Shown one piece after another: positions 1-8,191 of a DNA stretch of 64,000 bases; position 1 is the stretch's first letter; each line of letters starts with the position of its first letter. The translations under genes and the position numbers were made by a program. The stretch covers positions 113,403-177,402 of the forward strand of contig NZ_BOPH01000102.1 in assembly GCF_016863655.1 (NCBI RefSeq), read 5' to 3'. Source of the DNA: Virgisporangium ochraceum. Its GTDB lineage: Bacteria > Actinomycetota > Actinomycetes > Mycobacteriales > Micromonosporaceae. The notes under the pieces are model-generated. The model was not told where the DNA came from and did no database searches. It saw only the letters and a list, made by a program, of their open reading frames with translations.

Positions 1-1703
1 GGCTGCTGGCGGTCGAGGATCTGGCGCTGGTGCGGCTGCGCCTCGGCGAGCAGACGACCGTCGCGGTCGAGCTGTCGGCGGCCGCACGGCAGAACCCGTT
101 GCGGGAACGGCTGTGGGCGCTGCGCTCGCTGGCGTTGGCCCGCGCGGGGCGGCAGGCCGACGCGCTGGAGGCGCTGTGGACCGTCCGTGGCGCGCTCGCC
201 GACCAGCTGGGCGTCGGGAGCTGCGCGCCGCCGTTCTGGCCGTGGACCGGCGTCCAGCGCGACCTGACCGGAGCGCTCGGCGCCGACGTGGTCCGCGACC
301 TCGCCGACGGCGAACGGCTCGCCGGCCTGCTGCCCACGGCCGTCAGCGGGCCGGCCCCGGCCGGTGGACCGCCGGTCGACGCCGAGGTGGAGCGCTTCCA
401 CATCTTCGACGCGGTCGCGCGCCTGCTGGTGGCCGCCGCGGCCCGTCGCCCGCTGGTGGTCGCGCTCGACGACCTGCACTGGGCCGACCATTCGTCGCTG
501 CGGCTGCTGCGCCACGTCGCCGACCACGTCGTCGACGCGCGGGTGCTCCTGGTCACGACCCGCCGCGCCCATCCCGAACCGACGGGGGTGCTGGCCGAGG
601 TCGGTGCCGCGCTGGGCCGTCGCCATGCGCTCCGGCTCGACCTGGCCGGCCTGTCCGACACCGGGGTCGCCGAGCTGGTCCGGGCGGCGACCGGCGGGGA
701 ACCGGGGGAGCGGCGCGCCGGGTCGCTGCGCGAACGCACCGACGGCAACCCGTTCTTCCTCGTGGAGCTGCTGCGCCTGCCCGCCACGGGCGACATCCCG
801 GCCGCGGTCACCGATGTGGTCGCCCGACGCGTCGAACGGCTGCCGGAGCCGACCCGCGACCTCCTGCGGACGGCGGCCGTCATCGGCCGCCACTACGACG
901 TCGACCTCCTCGCGTCCGTCGCGGGATGCGACCCCGACACCGCCCTCGACGACCTCGACCCGGCGCTGGCGGCCGGCGTCGTCGTGGAGGAGCCCGGGCC
1001 GGGCCGCTTCCGGTTCGGGCACGCGCTGGTCCGTGACGTGGTGTACCGGGCCCAACCCGCGACCCGGCGGGCCCGCCGCGGGCCCGGCGCACGCCGACGT
1101 CGCCTGGCGGGCCGCCGCACGCGCGGCCGGACACGCACGCGCGCTGCACGGCTACGAGGAGGCCGCCGCGCTGCTGGCCGCCGCCCGCGCGGCGCAGGCC
1201 CACGACCGCGCCTGCGGACCGGCCGACCGGTACGACCTGCTGATGGCCCACGCCGAGGCCTGCCGTTGGGCCGGCGACCGCGACGGGCAGCTCGACGCGA
1301 TCGACCTCGCCTGCCGCGCCGCCGACGAGCTCGGCGACGTCGAACGGCTCGCCCGGGCGGCGGTCGCCGTCGGCGACGGGTCGGTGTGGACGCTGCGCGA
1401 CCCGTACGTGGTGCACCCGCCGGCCGTCGACGGGCTGCGCCGGGTGCTGCGCGAACTGCCCACCGGCGACAGCGACCTGCGCTGCCGCTCGCTGCTGACG
1501 CTGGCCGGCGATCTGCACTACGCCGACGCGCCGTTGGAGCGGGAGGCGCTCACCGACGAGGGTCTCGCGATGGCCCGGCGGATCGGCGACCCGCACCTGC
1601 GGGCCTGGGCCGCGCCGACGACGCTACCGCCCTCGCCGAGGCGTGGGAGCTGCCCGTGGTGGCCGCGTGGATCGCCGACCTCCGCGAAGGCGGGGGCTTC
1701 TAG
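1..1703 (+). pseudogene. Decayed BTAD/ATPase transcriptional regulator (AfsR/LuxR-like), 5' end outside window
   Basis: The gene enters from the left edge in the frame of position 3. It begins inside a bacterial transcriptional activation (BTAD) helical domain and passes into an AAA ATPase region with a Walker B-like LVVALDDLHWAD. Three lesions show decay. Near 215-232 the BTAD end (ADQLGVG) joins directly to the post-Walker A segment PPFWPWTGV, so the P-loop is missing. Near 1065-1090 the reading shifts by one frame; the new frame carries typical tetratricopeptide-like helices (GYEEAAALLAAAR). Near 1615 it returns to the first frame, joining to the usual C-terminal sequence AEAWELPVVAAW. Intact relatives are about 1,000 residues; here roughly 560 codons remain. 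Regulators of this family control secondary metabolism or development, but this copy should be inactive. The stop overlaps the convergent SRPBCC gene by 4 bases. Confidence 0.8.
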
Positions 1704-2179
1704 GCGGCCCGCTCCGCGGCGTCGCGCACGCGGTCCAGGGTCCTTCGCATGCCGTCGTGCAGATCGGCGCGCCGGTTCCGGCAGCCGAACAGGCGGCCGA
1801 TGATGAACCACCCCAGTCGCGAGATGGGACGGGTCACCTCGTACGACTCGGTGAGGAGGGTGCCCCCGCCATCGGGTTCCAGCCGGTAGCGCCACACCAG
1901 CGTGCCGGAGAAGGGCTCGGTGCGTGAGAACGCGAACTCGTGTCCCGGCCGTGCGACCGTGACGACCGGCCGGTTCTTCCACGCCGGGCCCCGGCTCACC
2001 TTGTTGACCGCCTCGAACCGGGCTCCGACCGCCGGGCCCGTCGCGCCGTCGAGCCAGGTGCAGCGCAGGATCTCCGGGCTGAACTCCGGAGTGCGCGTGA
2101 CGTCGGCGACGAGGTCGTACACGACGTCGGGCGGGGCGACGATGTGGATGCTGAGCTGGTCAGTGTCGAGGCTTTGCAT
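1700..2179 (-). CDS. SRPBCC family protein (polyketide cyclase/START-like fold)
   Basis: A 159-residue single-domain protein. The opening segment SIHIVAPPDVVYDLVADV is the typical first strand and helix of the SRPBCC (START/Bet v1-like) hydrophobic-cavity fold, followed by alternating strands (WRYRLEPDGGGTLLTE) and a long C-terminal helix. Members bind small hydrophobic ligands or act as cyclases or dehydratases; no specific substrate can be read here. The start overlaps the end of the upstream TetR regulator by 20 bases, so the two are co-transcribed and probably translationally coupled. This suggests the regulator controls, or senses the ligand of, this protein. Confidence 0.8.
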   Translation of the reverse strand: MQSLDTDQLSIHIVAPPDVVYDLVADVTRTPEFSPEILRCTWLDGATGPAVGARFEAVNKVSRGPAWKNRPVVTVARPGHEFAFSRTEPFSGTLVWRYRLEPDGGGTLLTESYEVTRPISRLGWFIIGRLFGCRNRRADLHDGMRRTLDRVRDAAERAA

Positions 2180-2825
2180 GTCGTCCTCCGGTGGGTGCGT
2201 ATCGGGCGAAGAACAGGTCCAGGGCGAGGTCGGTCAGGCTGCTGAAGAGGCCCTCGTGGTAGCCGGCGCCCGGCTCGTTGGCCATCTGTTGTGAGATCAC
2301 CCCGCTGAGGACGACCGTGTAGAGGCGCTGGGCCTCGGACGTGGCGGCGTCGGGATGCAGCTCCCCGCGCCGGATCGCTTCCGCGAACTCGGTTCGGACG
2401 TCGTCCATCTGCCGGCGGCTCAGGGCGAACGTCGCCTCGCTCGGGGTGAAGCCGGGGACCGGCCGCCAGATCAACAGCTGCGTCAGGGCCGGGTTCTCCA
2501 CCGCCCAGCGGATCCACGCCGCCGCTCCCGCCCGGATGCGTGCGACCCCGCCGGCCAGCGGCTCGACCGCCGCCCGCACGGCCGCGTCGCTGCGGGCGAG
2601 CCCTCGCGCGAACACCGCGTCGTATACGGCGTGCAGTGACGGAAAGTACTTGTACAGCGAGGGTTGTCGGATCCCCAGCCGCCGGGCGATCTCGGACATG
2701 GACAGCCCGCCGACGCCGACCTCCTCCATGACCGTCACCGCGATGTCGAGGGCCTCCTCGATCGTCTGGCGGCGCCGGACCGACCGCCGGTCCGGGCCGG
2801 ACGAACCGCTATAGGTACCAGCCAT
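2160..2825 (-). CDS. TetR/AcrR family transcriptional regulator
   Basis: 221 residues. The N-terminal helix-turn-helix is clear at about residues 20-65: TIEEALDIAVTVMEEVGVGGLSMSEIARRLGIRQPSLYKYFPS, given here in parts as TIEEALDIAVTVMEEVG, then LSMSEIARRLGI, then QPSLYKYFPS. The C-terminal part is all helical and would form the ligand pocket and dimer face. TetR proteins usually repress their own operon until a ligand binds. The start codon sits inside a direct repeat (2823-2843) that is a good autoregulatory operator candidate. The gene is followed by an SRPBCC protein in the same transcription unit. Confidence 0.85.
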   Translation of the reverse strand: MAGTYSGSSGPDRRSVRRRQTIEEALDIAVTVMEEVGVGGLSMSEIARRLGIRQPSLYKYFPSLHAVYDAVFARGLARSDAAVRAAVEPLAGGVARIRAGAAAWIRWAVENPALTQLLIWRPVPGFTPSEATFALSRRQMDDVRTEFAEAIRRGELHPDAATSEAQRLYTVVLSGVISQQMANEPGAGYHEGLFSSLTDLALDLFFARYAPTGGRHAKPRH

Positions 2826-2843
2826 AGCTAGAGCACATAGCTA
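2823..2843. promoter_or_regulatory. Candidate TetR operator, direct repeat CATAGCTA
   Basis: Two identical octamers CATAGCTA (2823-2830 and 2836-2843) are separated by 5 bases, giving a 13-bp period. A related ctataggt lies just inside the gene. The stretch is strikingly AT-rich against its surroundings and overlaps the TetR start codon, the usual place for autorepression. The remaining sequence up to 3084 shows no gene. Confidence 0.5.
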
Positions 2844-3084
2844 ACCCGGCCGCTCGCACGTGGCAATGGCTGGAAACCGACTGGAATCCGCACGCCAAGT
2901 GCGGGTCGAGAACCTCTCCAGAGCGTGCCGGCAGGCTCGACCCATGACCGAACCGGAGTTCCCGTCCGGCATGTACACGCTGGCCGGACCGGCGTCCGCT
3001 CGGCCGACCGCCCGGCAGCCACGAGACCTACGTCCGGGACCCGGCCGCGACGCGGCAGAACCACCATCACAAAGGAGAAACGCA

Positions 3085-3800
3085 GTGAGACGCAGACTGA
3101 TCGGGACGATCGCGGCGCTGGCCGGCCTCGTCGCGCTGGTCGCGGTTCCGTCGGGACCGGCCGCCGCCGAACCCGACTGCGACAGGCCGAAGCCGCCGCC
3201 GGCGTGTGTCGAGGACCCGCTTCCCGCCCGTGCCGCAGGACCACCCGCCGTTCGGGTCGCTCGACGACGTCGGGTACCTCGGCAACGCGGTCCGCGCGTT
3301 CGGCTGGGCCAACGACTACGACAGCCCGACCGCGCCGGTCGGCGTCCACATCTACCTGGACGGCGTGTTCAAGCGGGCGCTGACCGCCGACGGGCACCGA
3401 CCGGACCTCGGCACCGGCTCGTACCGCGGGTACGACACCACGGTCCCGGCCGGCCCCGGGCACCCACGAGGTCTGCGCGTGGGCGATCAACGTGGCGCAA
3501 GCCGGCGCCGCCGTCGCCGGCAACAGCGTGATCGGCTTCACGGACAACTCCGTCGACGAGACGTTGTTCCTGGTGGAGATCACGTCCCAGCGCTGGGAGC
3601 GGGTTTGGGACCGGCGCAACCAGCTCTGGTACCCGCAGCTCGTCCAGTACTTCCGGAGCATCACGGTGCCGGCGCACCCGGCGACCGGGGAGGTCTCCGT
3701 GCCGGTCACCGCCGGCACCGGCTACGACTGCCGGACGACGGTCACGGCGGTCGCCGGCGCGGTCCGGAGTCAGACGGCGTACTCGGCCGGGAGCTGCTGA
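3085..3800 (+). pseudogene. Small secreted protein, broken by two +1 frameshifts (or sequencing indels)
   Basis: A GTG start at 3085 follows a good ribosome site (aaaggag). The first frame gives a signal peptide (RRRLIGTIAALAGLVALVAV, cleavage near GPAAAEP). Near 3220 coding potential moves one frame on (HPPFGSLDDVGYLGNAVRAF), and near 3460 it moves again (THEVCAWAINVAQAG), ending at 3800 with a cysteine-containing tail (YDCRTTVTAVAG). Joined together, the three pieces make one exported protein of about 235 residues. I do not recognise the family. Both shifts are +1, and the second lies in a C/G-rich run (ggccccgggcaccc), so either real decay or base-calling errors could explain them. Confidence 0.6.
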
Positions 3801-3838
3801 CCCGCACCGCGACGCATCGACGCGCGTAGGCTGTTCCG

Positions 3839-4393
3839 ATGCTGTACGTCTTCGGGTTCGAGCGGGTCGCCGTGGTCGTCGGGGACATCTACTTCGTGGA
3901 TCCCGAGCCGCACCCGGGCCAGGAGGGCGCCGAGCACGGGGTCCGGCTCGAGCTGCGGGTGATCGAACGCGGCGCGGCGCGGGGGTCGATCTACTCGGCG
4001 ACACCCGTCACGGTGGACCGGCCGGTGTGGCGGGCCGACCTCCTGCAGGCGGTCGGTGGCCGGCCGTTCGACCGCACGCACCATCACCCGGTGTTCACCG
4101 GGTGGGACCCGGGCCCGCGGGTGTTCACCCGGGAGCTGTCGGCCGACCCGTTGGGCTGGGTCGCGGCCCGGCTCGCCGACCTGCCGGCGCTTCTCGCCGA
4201 GGCGCAGGCGCCACCGGAGACCGCGGCCCCCGGCGACGCGGACGAGCTGCGCCGGGTCACGTCCGAGGTAGTGGACGTGACCCGGCGGCTACTCGACCGG
4301 ATAGCCGCGGGCGAGCTGGCCACCAACCCGGAACCTGACCGGCCGGTCAGCGTCGACGGGCGGCAGGTGCTGGTCCGCTCGGGGTGGCTCTGA
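3839..4393 (+). CDS. Hypothetical protein, actinobacterial
   Basis: 184 residues, acidic, with no signal peptide or membrane segment. The N-terminus (LYVFGFERVAVVVGDIYFVD) looks like paired beta strands. A middle part contains HHHPVFTGWDPGPRVF, and a C-terminal helix (ELRRVTSEVVDVTRRLLDRI) precedes the end. I do not recognise a catalytic motif and do not assign a function. It is convergent with the Ser/Thr kinase gene, with only two bases between the stops, so they are not co-transcribed. Confidence 0.7.
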   Translation: MLYVFGFERVAVVVGDIYFVDPEPHPGQEGAEHGVRLELRVIERGAARGSIYSATPVTVDRPVWRADLLQAVGGRPFDRTHHHPVFTGWDPGPRVFTRELSADPLGWVAARLADLPALLAEAQAPPETAAPGDADELRRVTSEVVDVTRRLLDRIAAGELATNPEPDRPVSVDGRQVLVRSGWL

Positions 4394-4395
4394 GC

Positions 4396-6165
4396 TCAGC
4401 CGGCCAGGTTCCTGATCTCGACGTCGGCGAACGACACCGAGTACGGCGGCGGGCCGCTCACCTGACCCAGCTCGAAGATGCCGAGGACCACGCGGCCCCG
4501 CTGGAACCGGTCCTCGGTCCAGTCGCCGACGAGCCGGCCGTCCCGGAAGAACTGCAGGTTCGTGCCCCGGGCGGCGATGCCGACCCGGGTCGGGGCGCCC
4601 GGCTCCACCGGGCTCGGGAAGGAGAACGTGCGCAGCGGCGTCACCGTGGCCTGGCCGCCGTCGCCGTGGGTGGTCAGGGCGTAGCCGGTCTCGCAGACAC
4701 GCAGCGCGTACCCGGCCGAGTTCTCGAACCGGAACCAGATCCCGGCGCAGCTGCCCGGGGTGCGCAGCCGCACGTCGACGGCGACGCTGAAGTCCGTGAG
4801 CACCTGCTGCACGCCGGGGCAGCGGTAGGAGCCGACCGACTGCCGGGTCACCACGAGCGCGCCGTCGAACCGGCAGGTGGTGCGGTTGTCGGTGTCGTTG
4901 CGCTCCTGCCAGGCGCCCTCGGCGTCGAGGGCGTCGGCGACGACCACCGGCCCCGCCGGCATCGAGGCGGCCGGCGCGCTCGGGCTCGTGGAGCCGGCGC
5001 CGGACGGCGGTTCGGCCGAGTCGCGTCCCGGAAGGCCCTTGTAGACCAGCCCCGCCACGGTGAGCGACGTGACCAGCGCGGCCAGCGCGACCACGACGAG
5101 CGCGAACCGGCCCCACCGGGAACCGGCCGGAACCGGTGGCGGCACGACCGCGGGCACGACCGCGGGCACGGCCGCGGGCACGACCGCGGGCACGGCCGCG
5201 GGCACCGTCTCCGGATCGTCCAGCGCGGTCGCCTGGGCCGCCTCTTCGGCCGCCTCCTGCGCGGCCCCTTGCGCGGCATGGCGCAGCGCCGGCTGGCGCT
5301 CCAACGCGGCGGCCGCGTCGGGCGACCGCGCCGTCGTCCCCGCCGTCAGCAGGTGGTCGAGCAGGTCGCGGGCCGTCGGACGGTCGTTCGGGTCCTTGGA
5401 CAGCGCCCGTCCGACCAGCGTCCGCAGCGCCCCCGGCAGCCCGTCCAGGTCGGGTGGCTGGGTGAGGATGCGCCCGGCGACCGTGAGCGCGTCGCCGGAT
5501 CCGAACGGGTTGCGTCCCAGGCCCGCGTAGGCGATCACGGCGCCCCACGAGAAGATGTCCGCCGCCGGGGTGACCGACCCGGCGGTCGGCGACTCGAACC
5601 GCTCCGGCGCCATGTAGCTCACGGTGCCGACCATCTGACCGGTCTCGGTGTGACCGGTCGTGGCCTGTGACGAGTGGGCGATGCCGAAGTCGATCACCTT
5701 GGGGCTGCCCGCGGCCAGCAGAACGTTGGCCGGCTTCAGGTCGCGGTGCACGACCCCGGCGCCGTGGATCGCGGTGAGCGCGGTGGCGACCCCGATGGCC
5801 AGCCCGTGCAGGTTCGACGGCGACAGCGGACCCTTGCCCTTCACCACCGCCGTGAGGCTCGGACCGTCGACGTACTCGACGACGAGGTACGGCGTCTCGG
5901 AGTCGGTGTCGGCGTCGAGCACCTCGGCCGTGCAGAACGGCGGCACCTGGCGGGCCCGGTTGACCTCGCTGCGGAACCGGCGCCGGAACTGGTCGTCGTG
6001 GGCCAGGTCGGGCCGGATCACCTTGATCGCCACCGGCTCGCCGTCGGGGGTGTCCGCGAGGTAGACGGTGCCCATCCCGCCCTCGCCGAGCCGGCCCACC
6101 AGGGTGTACCGGCCCAACCGCTGCGGGTCACCCGGTGACAGCGGCCGTACCCGCGACGAGCTCAT
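4396..6165 (-). CDS. Membrane-anchored serine/threonine protein kinase with extracellular C-terminal domain
   Basis: 589 residues. The Hanks-type kinase domain spans about 15-275: glycine loop GEGGMG near 28, ATP lysine in AIKVIRPD at 48, catalytic loop HRDLKPANVLL from 140, DFG at 159-161, and MAPERF at 185-190. A Val-Pro-Ala linker (321-346) and one membrane span (about 353-374) follow. The outer domain (about 430-589) is beta-rich with GIWFRFENSAGYALRVCETG and FFRDGRLVGDW, resembling concanavalin/DUF1080-type jelly rolls that bind polysaccharide; that resemblance is my inference. There are no PASTA repeats. Such kinases sense envelope or extracellular cues and phosphorylate cytoplasmic targets. 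The gene stands alone between convergent and co-directional neighbours. Confidence 0.92.
   Translation of the reverse strand: MSSSRVRPLSPGDPQRLGRYTLVGRLGEGGMGTVYLADTPDGEPVAIKVIRPDLAHDDQFRRRFRSEVNRARQVPPFCTAEVLDADTDSETPYLVVEYVDGPSLTAVVKGKGPLSPSNLHGLAIGVATALTAIHGAGVVHRDLKPANVLLAAGSPKVIDFGIAHSSQATTGHTETGQMVGTVSYMAPERFESPTAGSVTPAADIFSWGAVIAYAGLGRNPFGSGDALTVAGRILTQPPDLDGLPGALRTLVGRALSKDPNDRPTARDLLDHLLTAGTTARSPDAAAALERQPALRHAAQGAAQEAAEEAAQATALDDPETVPAAVPAVVPAAVPAVVPAVVPPPVPAGSRWGRFALVVVALAALVTSLTVAGLVYKGLPGRDSAEPPSGAGSTSPSAPAASMPAGPVVVADALDAEGAWQERNDTDNRTTCRFDGALVVTRQSVGSYRCPGVQQVLTDFSVAVDVRLRTPGSCAGIWFRFENSAGYALRVCETGYALTTHGDGGQATVTPLRTFSFPSPVEPGAPTRVGIAARGTNLQFFRDGRLVGDWTEDRFQRGRVVLGIFELGQVSGPPPYSVSFADVEIRNLAG
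5128..5205 (-). repeat. Short tandem repeat encoding (V/A)-P-A-x units in the kinase linker
   Basis: Units of 12-15 bases (cacgaccgcgggcac / cacggccgcgggcac) are repeated about five times, encoding residues 321-346 of the kinase, a Val/Ala-Pro-Ala juxtamembrane linker. The copies are near identical, so the array may vary in length between strains. Confidence 0.75.
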
Positions 6166-6229
6166 TACTGTGCGTTCCCCCCGAACACGTGGATCGATCT
6201 GCTCCGGGGTGCATCATGCCGCAGCGCGG

Positions 6230-7144
6230 TCAGCGCCTGCGCGGGTGGGCGGCGAAGAACTCCCACACGAGGTCGGTGGCGTTCATCGGCGCGTCCGGAA
6301 CAGCGAACTGTCCGTCACCGGTGCCGGGCCAGACGTGACCCATGTCCGGCACGACGTACACGTCGACGTCGCTGCCGTCGGCGCAGCGGGCGACGGTCCG
6401 CCTGACCCGTGGCCCAGGGGCCGGCGCGGCGGCCGGGGTGCACCGCAGCCGCTGCTGCCAGTTCGCGAGACCGGTCTCGAAGATGGGGAAGTACCGGTCC
6501 TGCGTGCCGACGACCGTCACCACCGACACCGGGCTCGTCGGGACGTAGTCGACCTTCTCCGCGCGGGGTCCGCCGTACCCGCCGCTGACCACCCCGATGG
6601 CGGCGAACGTGCCGGAGGCCTCGACCGCGCCGCGGAAGCTCATGTCTCCGCCGTTGGACATGCCCGTCAGGAACACCCGGTCGGGGTCGGCCCGCCACCG
6701 CTCCACCAGGTGCCCGGTCAGCGCCTTCAGGAAGGCGACGTCGTCGGCGGTACCGCAGCAGACCATCGCGTTGAACCCGCGGTCGACGCCGTCGGGGTAG
6801 GCGACGAGGAACGTGTGCCGGTCGGCCCGGGCGTCGAAGCCGGTGAGGTCGCGCATCGCGGCGCCGGTGCCGGGGTAGACGTGCATGGCGATCACCAGCG
6901 GCAGCGGCGTGCTCCCGGTGTAGCCGGGCGGGGCGTGCAGCAGGTAGGTGCGCGTGACGCCGCCCACGTCGATGGTCAGCCGGTGGTCACCCGGTCCGGG
7001 CCGCTCGGGCGCCGCCGACGATCCCGACGGGACCGGCGTCGGCGCGGTCGGTGACCGGCCGGCGTCTCCGCACGCCGCGCCGACCACGCCGAACAGGGCG
7101 AACACCGCCAACAGGACCACCAGCCGCTGCCTCATCGACGCCAT
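6230..7144 (-). CDS. Secreted PHB-depolymerase/feruloyl-esterase-type alpha/beta hydrolase, probable lipoprotein
   Basis: 304 residues from ATG at 7144; a second ATG three codons later is equally possible. The N-terminus is a signal peptide ending GVVGAACGDAG, so Cys could be lipidated, although the -3 residue is Gly rather than the usual Leu. Then comes a Pro/Ser linker and an LpqC/PHB-depolymerase-like hydrolase: strand VIAMHVYPG, nucleophile motif GMSNGG, acid candidate in VVGTQDRYFP, and histidine in VPDMGHVWPG. Members hydrolyse polyester or hydroxycinnamoyl ester bonds outside the cell. The gene is transcribed away from the ArsR-P450 pair. Confidence 0.85.
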   Translation of the reverse strand: MASMRQRLVVLLAVFALFGVVGAACGDAGRSPTAPTPVPSGSSAAPERPGPGDHRLTIDVGGVTRTYLLHAPPGYTGSTPLPLVIAMHVYPGTGAAMRDLTGFDARADRHTFLVAYPDGVDRGFNAMVCCGTADDVAFLKALTGHLVERWRADPDRVFLTGMSNGGDMSFRGAVEASGTFAAIGVVSGGYGGPRAEKVDYVPTSPVSVVTVVGTQDRYFPIFETGLANWQQRLRCTPAAAPAPGPRVRRTVARCADGSDVDVYVVPDMGHVWPGTGDGQFAVPDAPMNATDLVWEFFAAHPRRR

Positions 7145-7210
7145 GCTCGGGCGGCCGCCCGGGAGCGTCAACGGTTTCGGCTGACGCCGAAGGCGTGCCA
7201 GACTGCGACG

Positions 7211-8191
7211 ATGCTGCGGCTCTGCCTCGGATCCGCCGACCTGGCCCGGGTGCGCGTCGCCGACGCGCTGCACCCGGCCGCCACCGTGCCGCTGGCGTAC
7301 CAGGCACTGCGCGATCCGGCCACCGCCGTGCGGCTGCCGGGCCTGGCCGGCCGGGTGGAGCGGGCCGCCCCGCTGCTGCGCCCGCTGCACCACCTGGTCC
7401 CGTCGCGGGGCCTGATGCCCGACTTCCTGACGCCGACGGACGGCCTGGAGTCGCTCGAAGCCGGCCTGGCGGCGGTCCGGGCGACCCCGCCGCACCGCAT
7501 CCGGTCGCAGGTCGCCGCCGCGTACGCGCACCAGCCGGTCACCCCGTTGCGGCGACGCCTCGCCGCCGCCGACCCCGAGGTGCTCGACGCCCTGGTGACG
7601 GCGCTGGGGCACTACTTCCGGGCGGTGCTGGACCCGTACTGGGCGACGTTGGAGCGCGCCCGGCGCCACGACGTGGCCGAGATCGGACGCCGGTTCGCCC
7701 GCTCCGGCGTCGACGGGGTGCTGACCACGCTCCCGCCGGGGGTGCGGTGGCGGTCACCGGTGCTCGAGGTCGACACGTGGCCGGCGGCCGGCGGCCGGTC
7801 GCGCCGGGACGTGCACCCCGCGGGCCGGGGCGTGGTGCTGGTGCCGTCGCCGTTCGCCGGGCCGCGTCCGCGCGTCCTGGCGCCGCCGGACGGGCCGACG
7901 CTCGTCGTCTACCGCTCGGATGCGCCGCTGCCCCTGGACCCGCCGGTGCCCGACGCGGTCGAGCGGCTGCTCGGCCGCACCCGCGGCGAGATCCTGCGAC
8001 GGGTGGGGCAGGCGGGCCGGCACACGACCACCTCGGTGGCCCGCGACGTCGGGATCAGCCCGTCGTCGTCCTCCGAGCACCTCGCGGTGCTGCGCGCGGC
8101 GGGCCTGGTGACCAGCCACCGCAGCGGCGGCACGGTCGCGCACCGGACCACCCCGCTGGGCACGGAGCTGCTGGATGCGTCCCGACACTGA
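7211..8191 (+). CDS. ArsR-like winged-helix regulator with N-terminal DUF5937-type domain
   Basis: 326 residues. The C-terminal part (about 255-325) is an ArsR/SmtB winged helix: RTRGEILRRVGQAGRHTTT, then SVARDVGISPSSSSEHLAVL and VTSHRSGGTVAHR. The long N-terminal region (LRLCLGSADLARVRVADALHP) matches the actinobacterial DUF5937 type of one-component regulators and carries no obvious cysteine metal site. Its 3' end overlaps the P450 start by 17 bases, so the two form an operon and the regulator probably governs the P450. Confidence 0.85.
   Translation: MLRLCLGSADLARVRVADALHPAATVPLAYQALRDPATAVRLPGLAGRVERAAPLLRPLHHLVPSRGLMPDFLTPTDGLESLEAGLAAVRATPPHRIRSQVAAAYAHQPVTPLRRRLAAADPEVLDALVTALGHYFRAVLDPYWATLERARRHDVAEIGRRFARSGVDGVLTTLPPGVRWRSPVLEVDTWPAAGGRSRRDVHPAGRGVVLVPSPFAGPRPRVLAPPDGPTLVVYRSDAPLPLDPPVPDAVERLLGRTRGEILRRVGQAGRHTTTSVARDVGISPSSSSEHLAVLRAAGLVTSHRSGGTVAHRTTPLGTELLDASRH

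Noticed and set aside
5128..5205. Tandem GC repeats as a possible CRISPR or regulatory array
   Set aside because: They are in-frame codons for a Val-Pro-Ala linker in the kinase, with no unique spacers.
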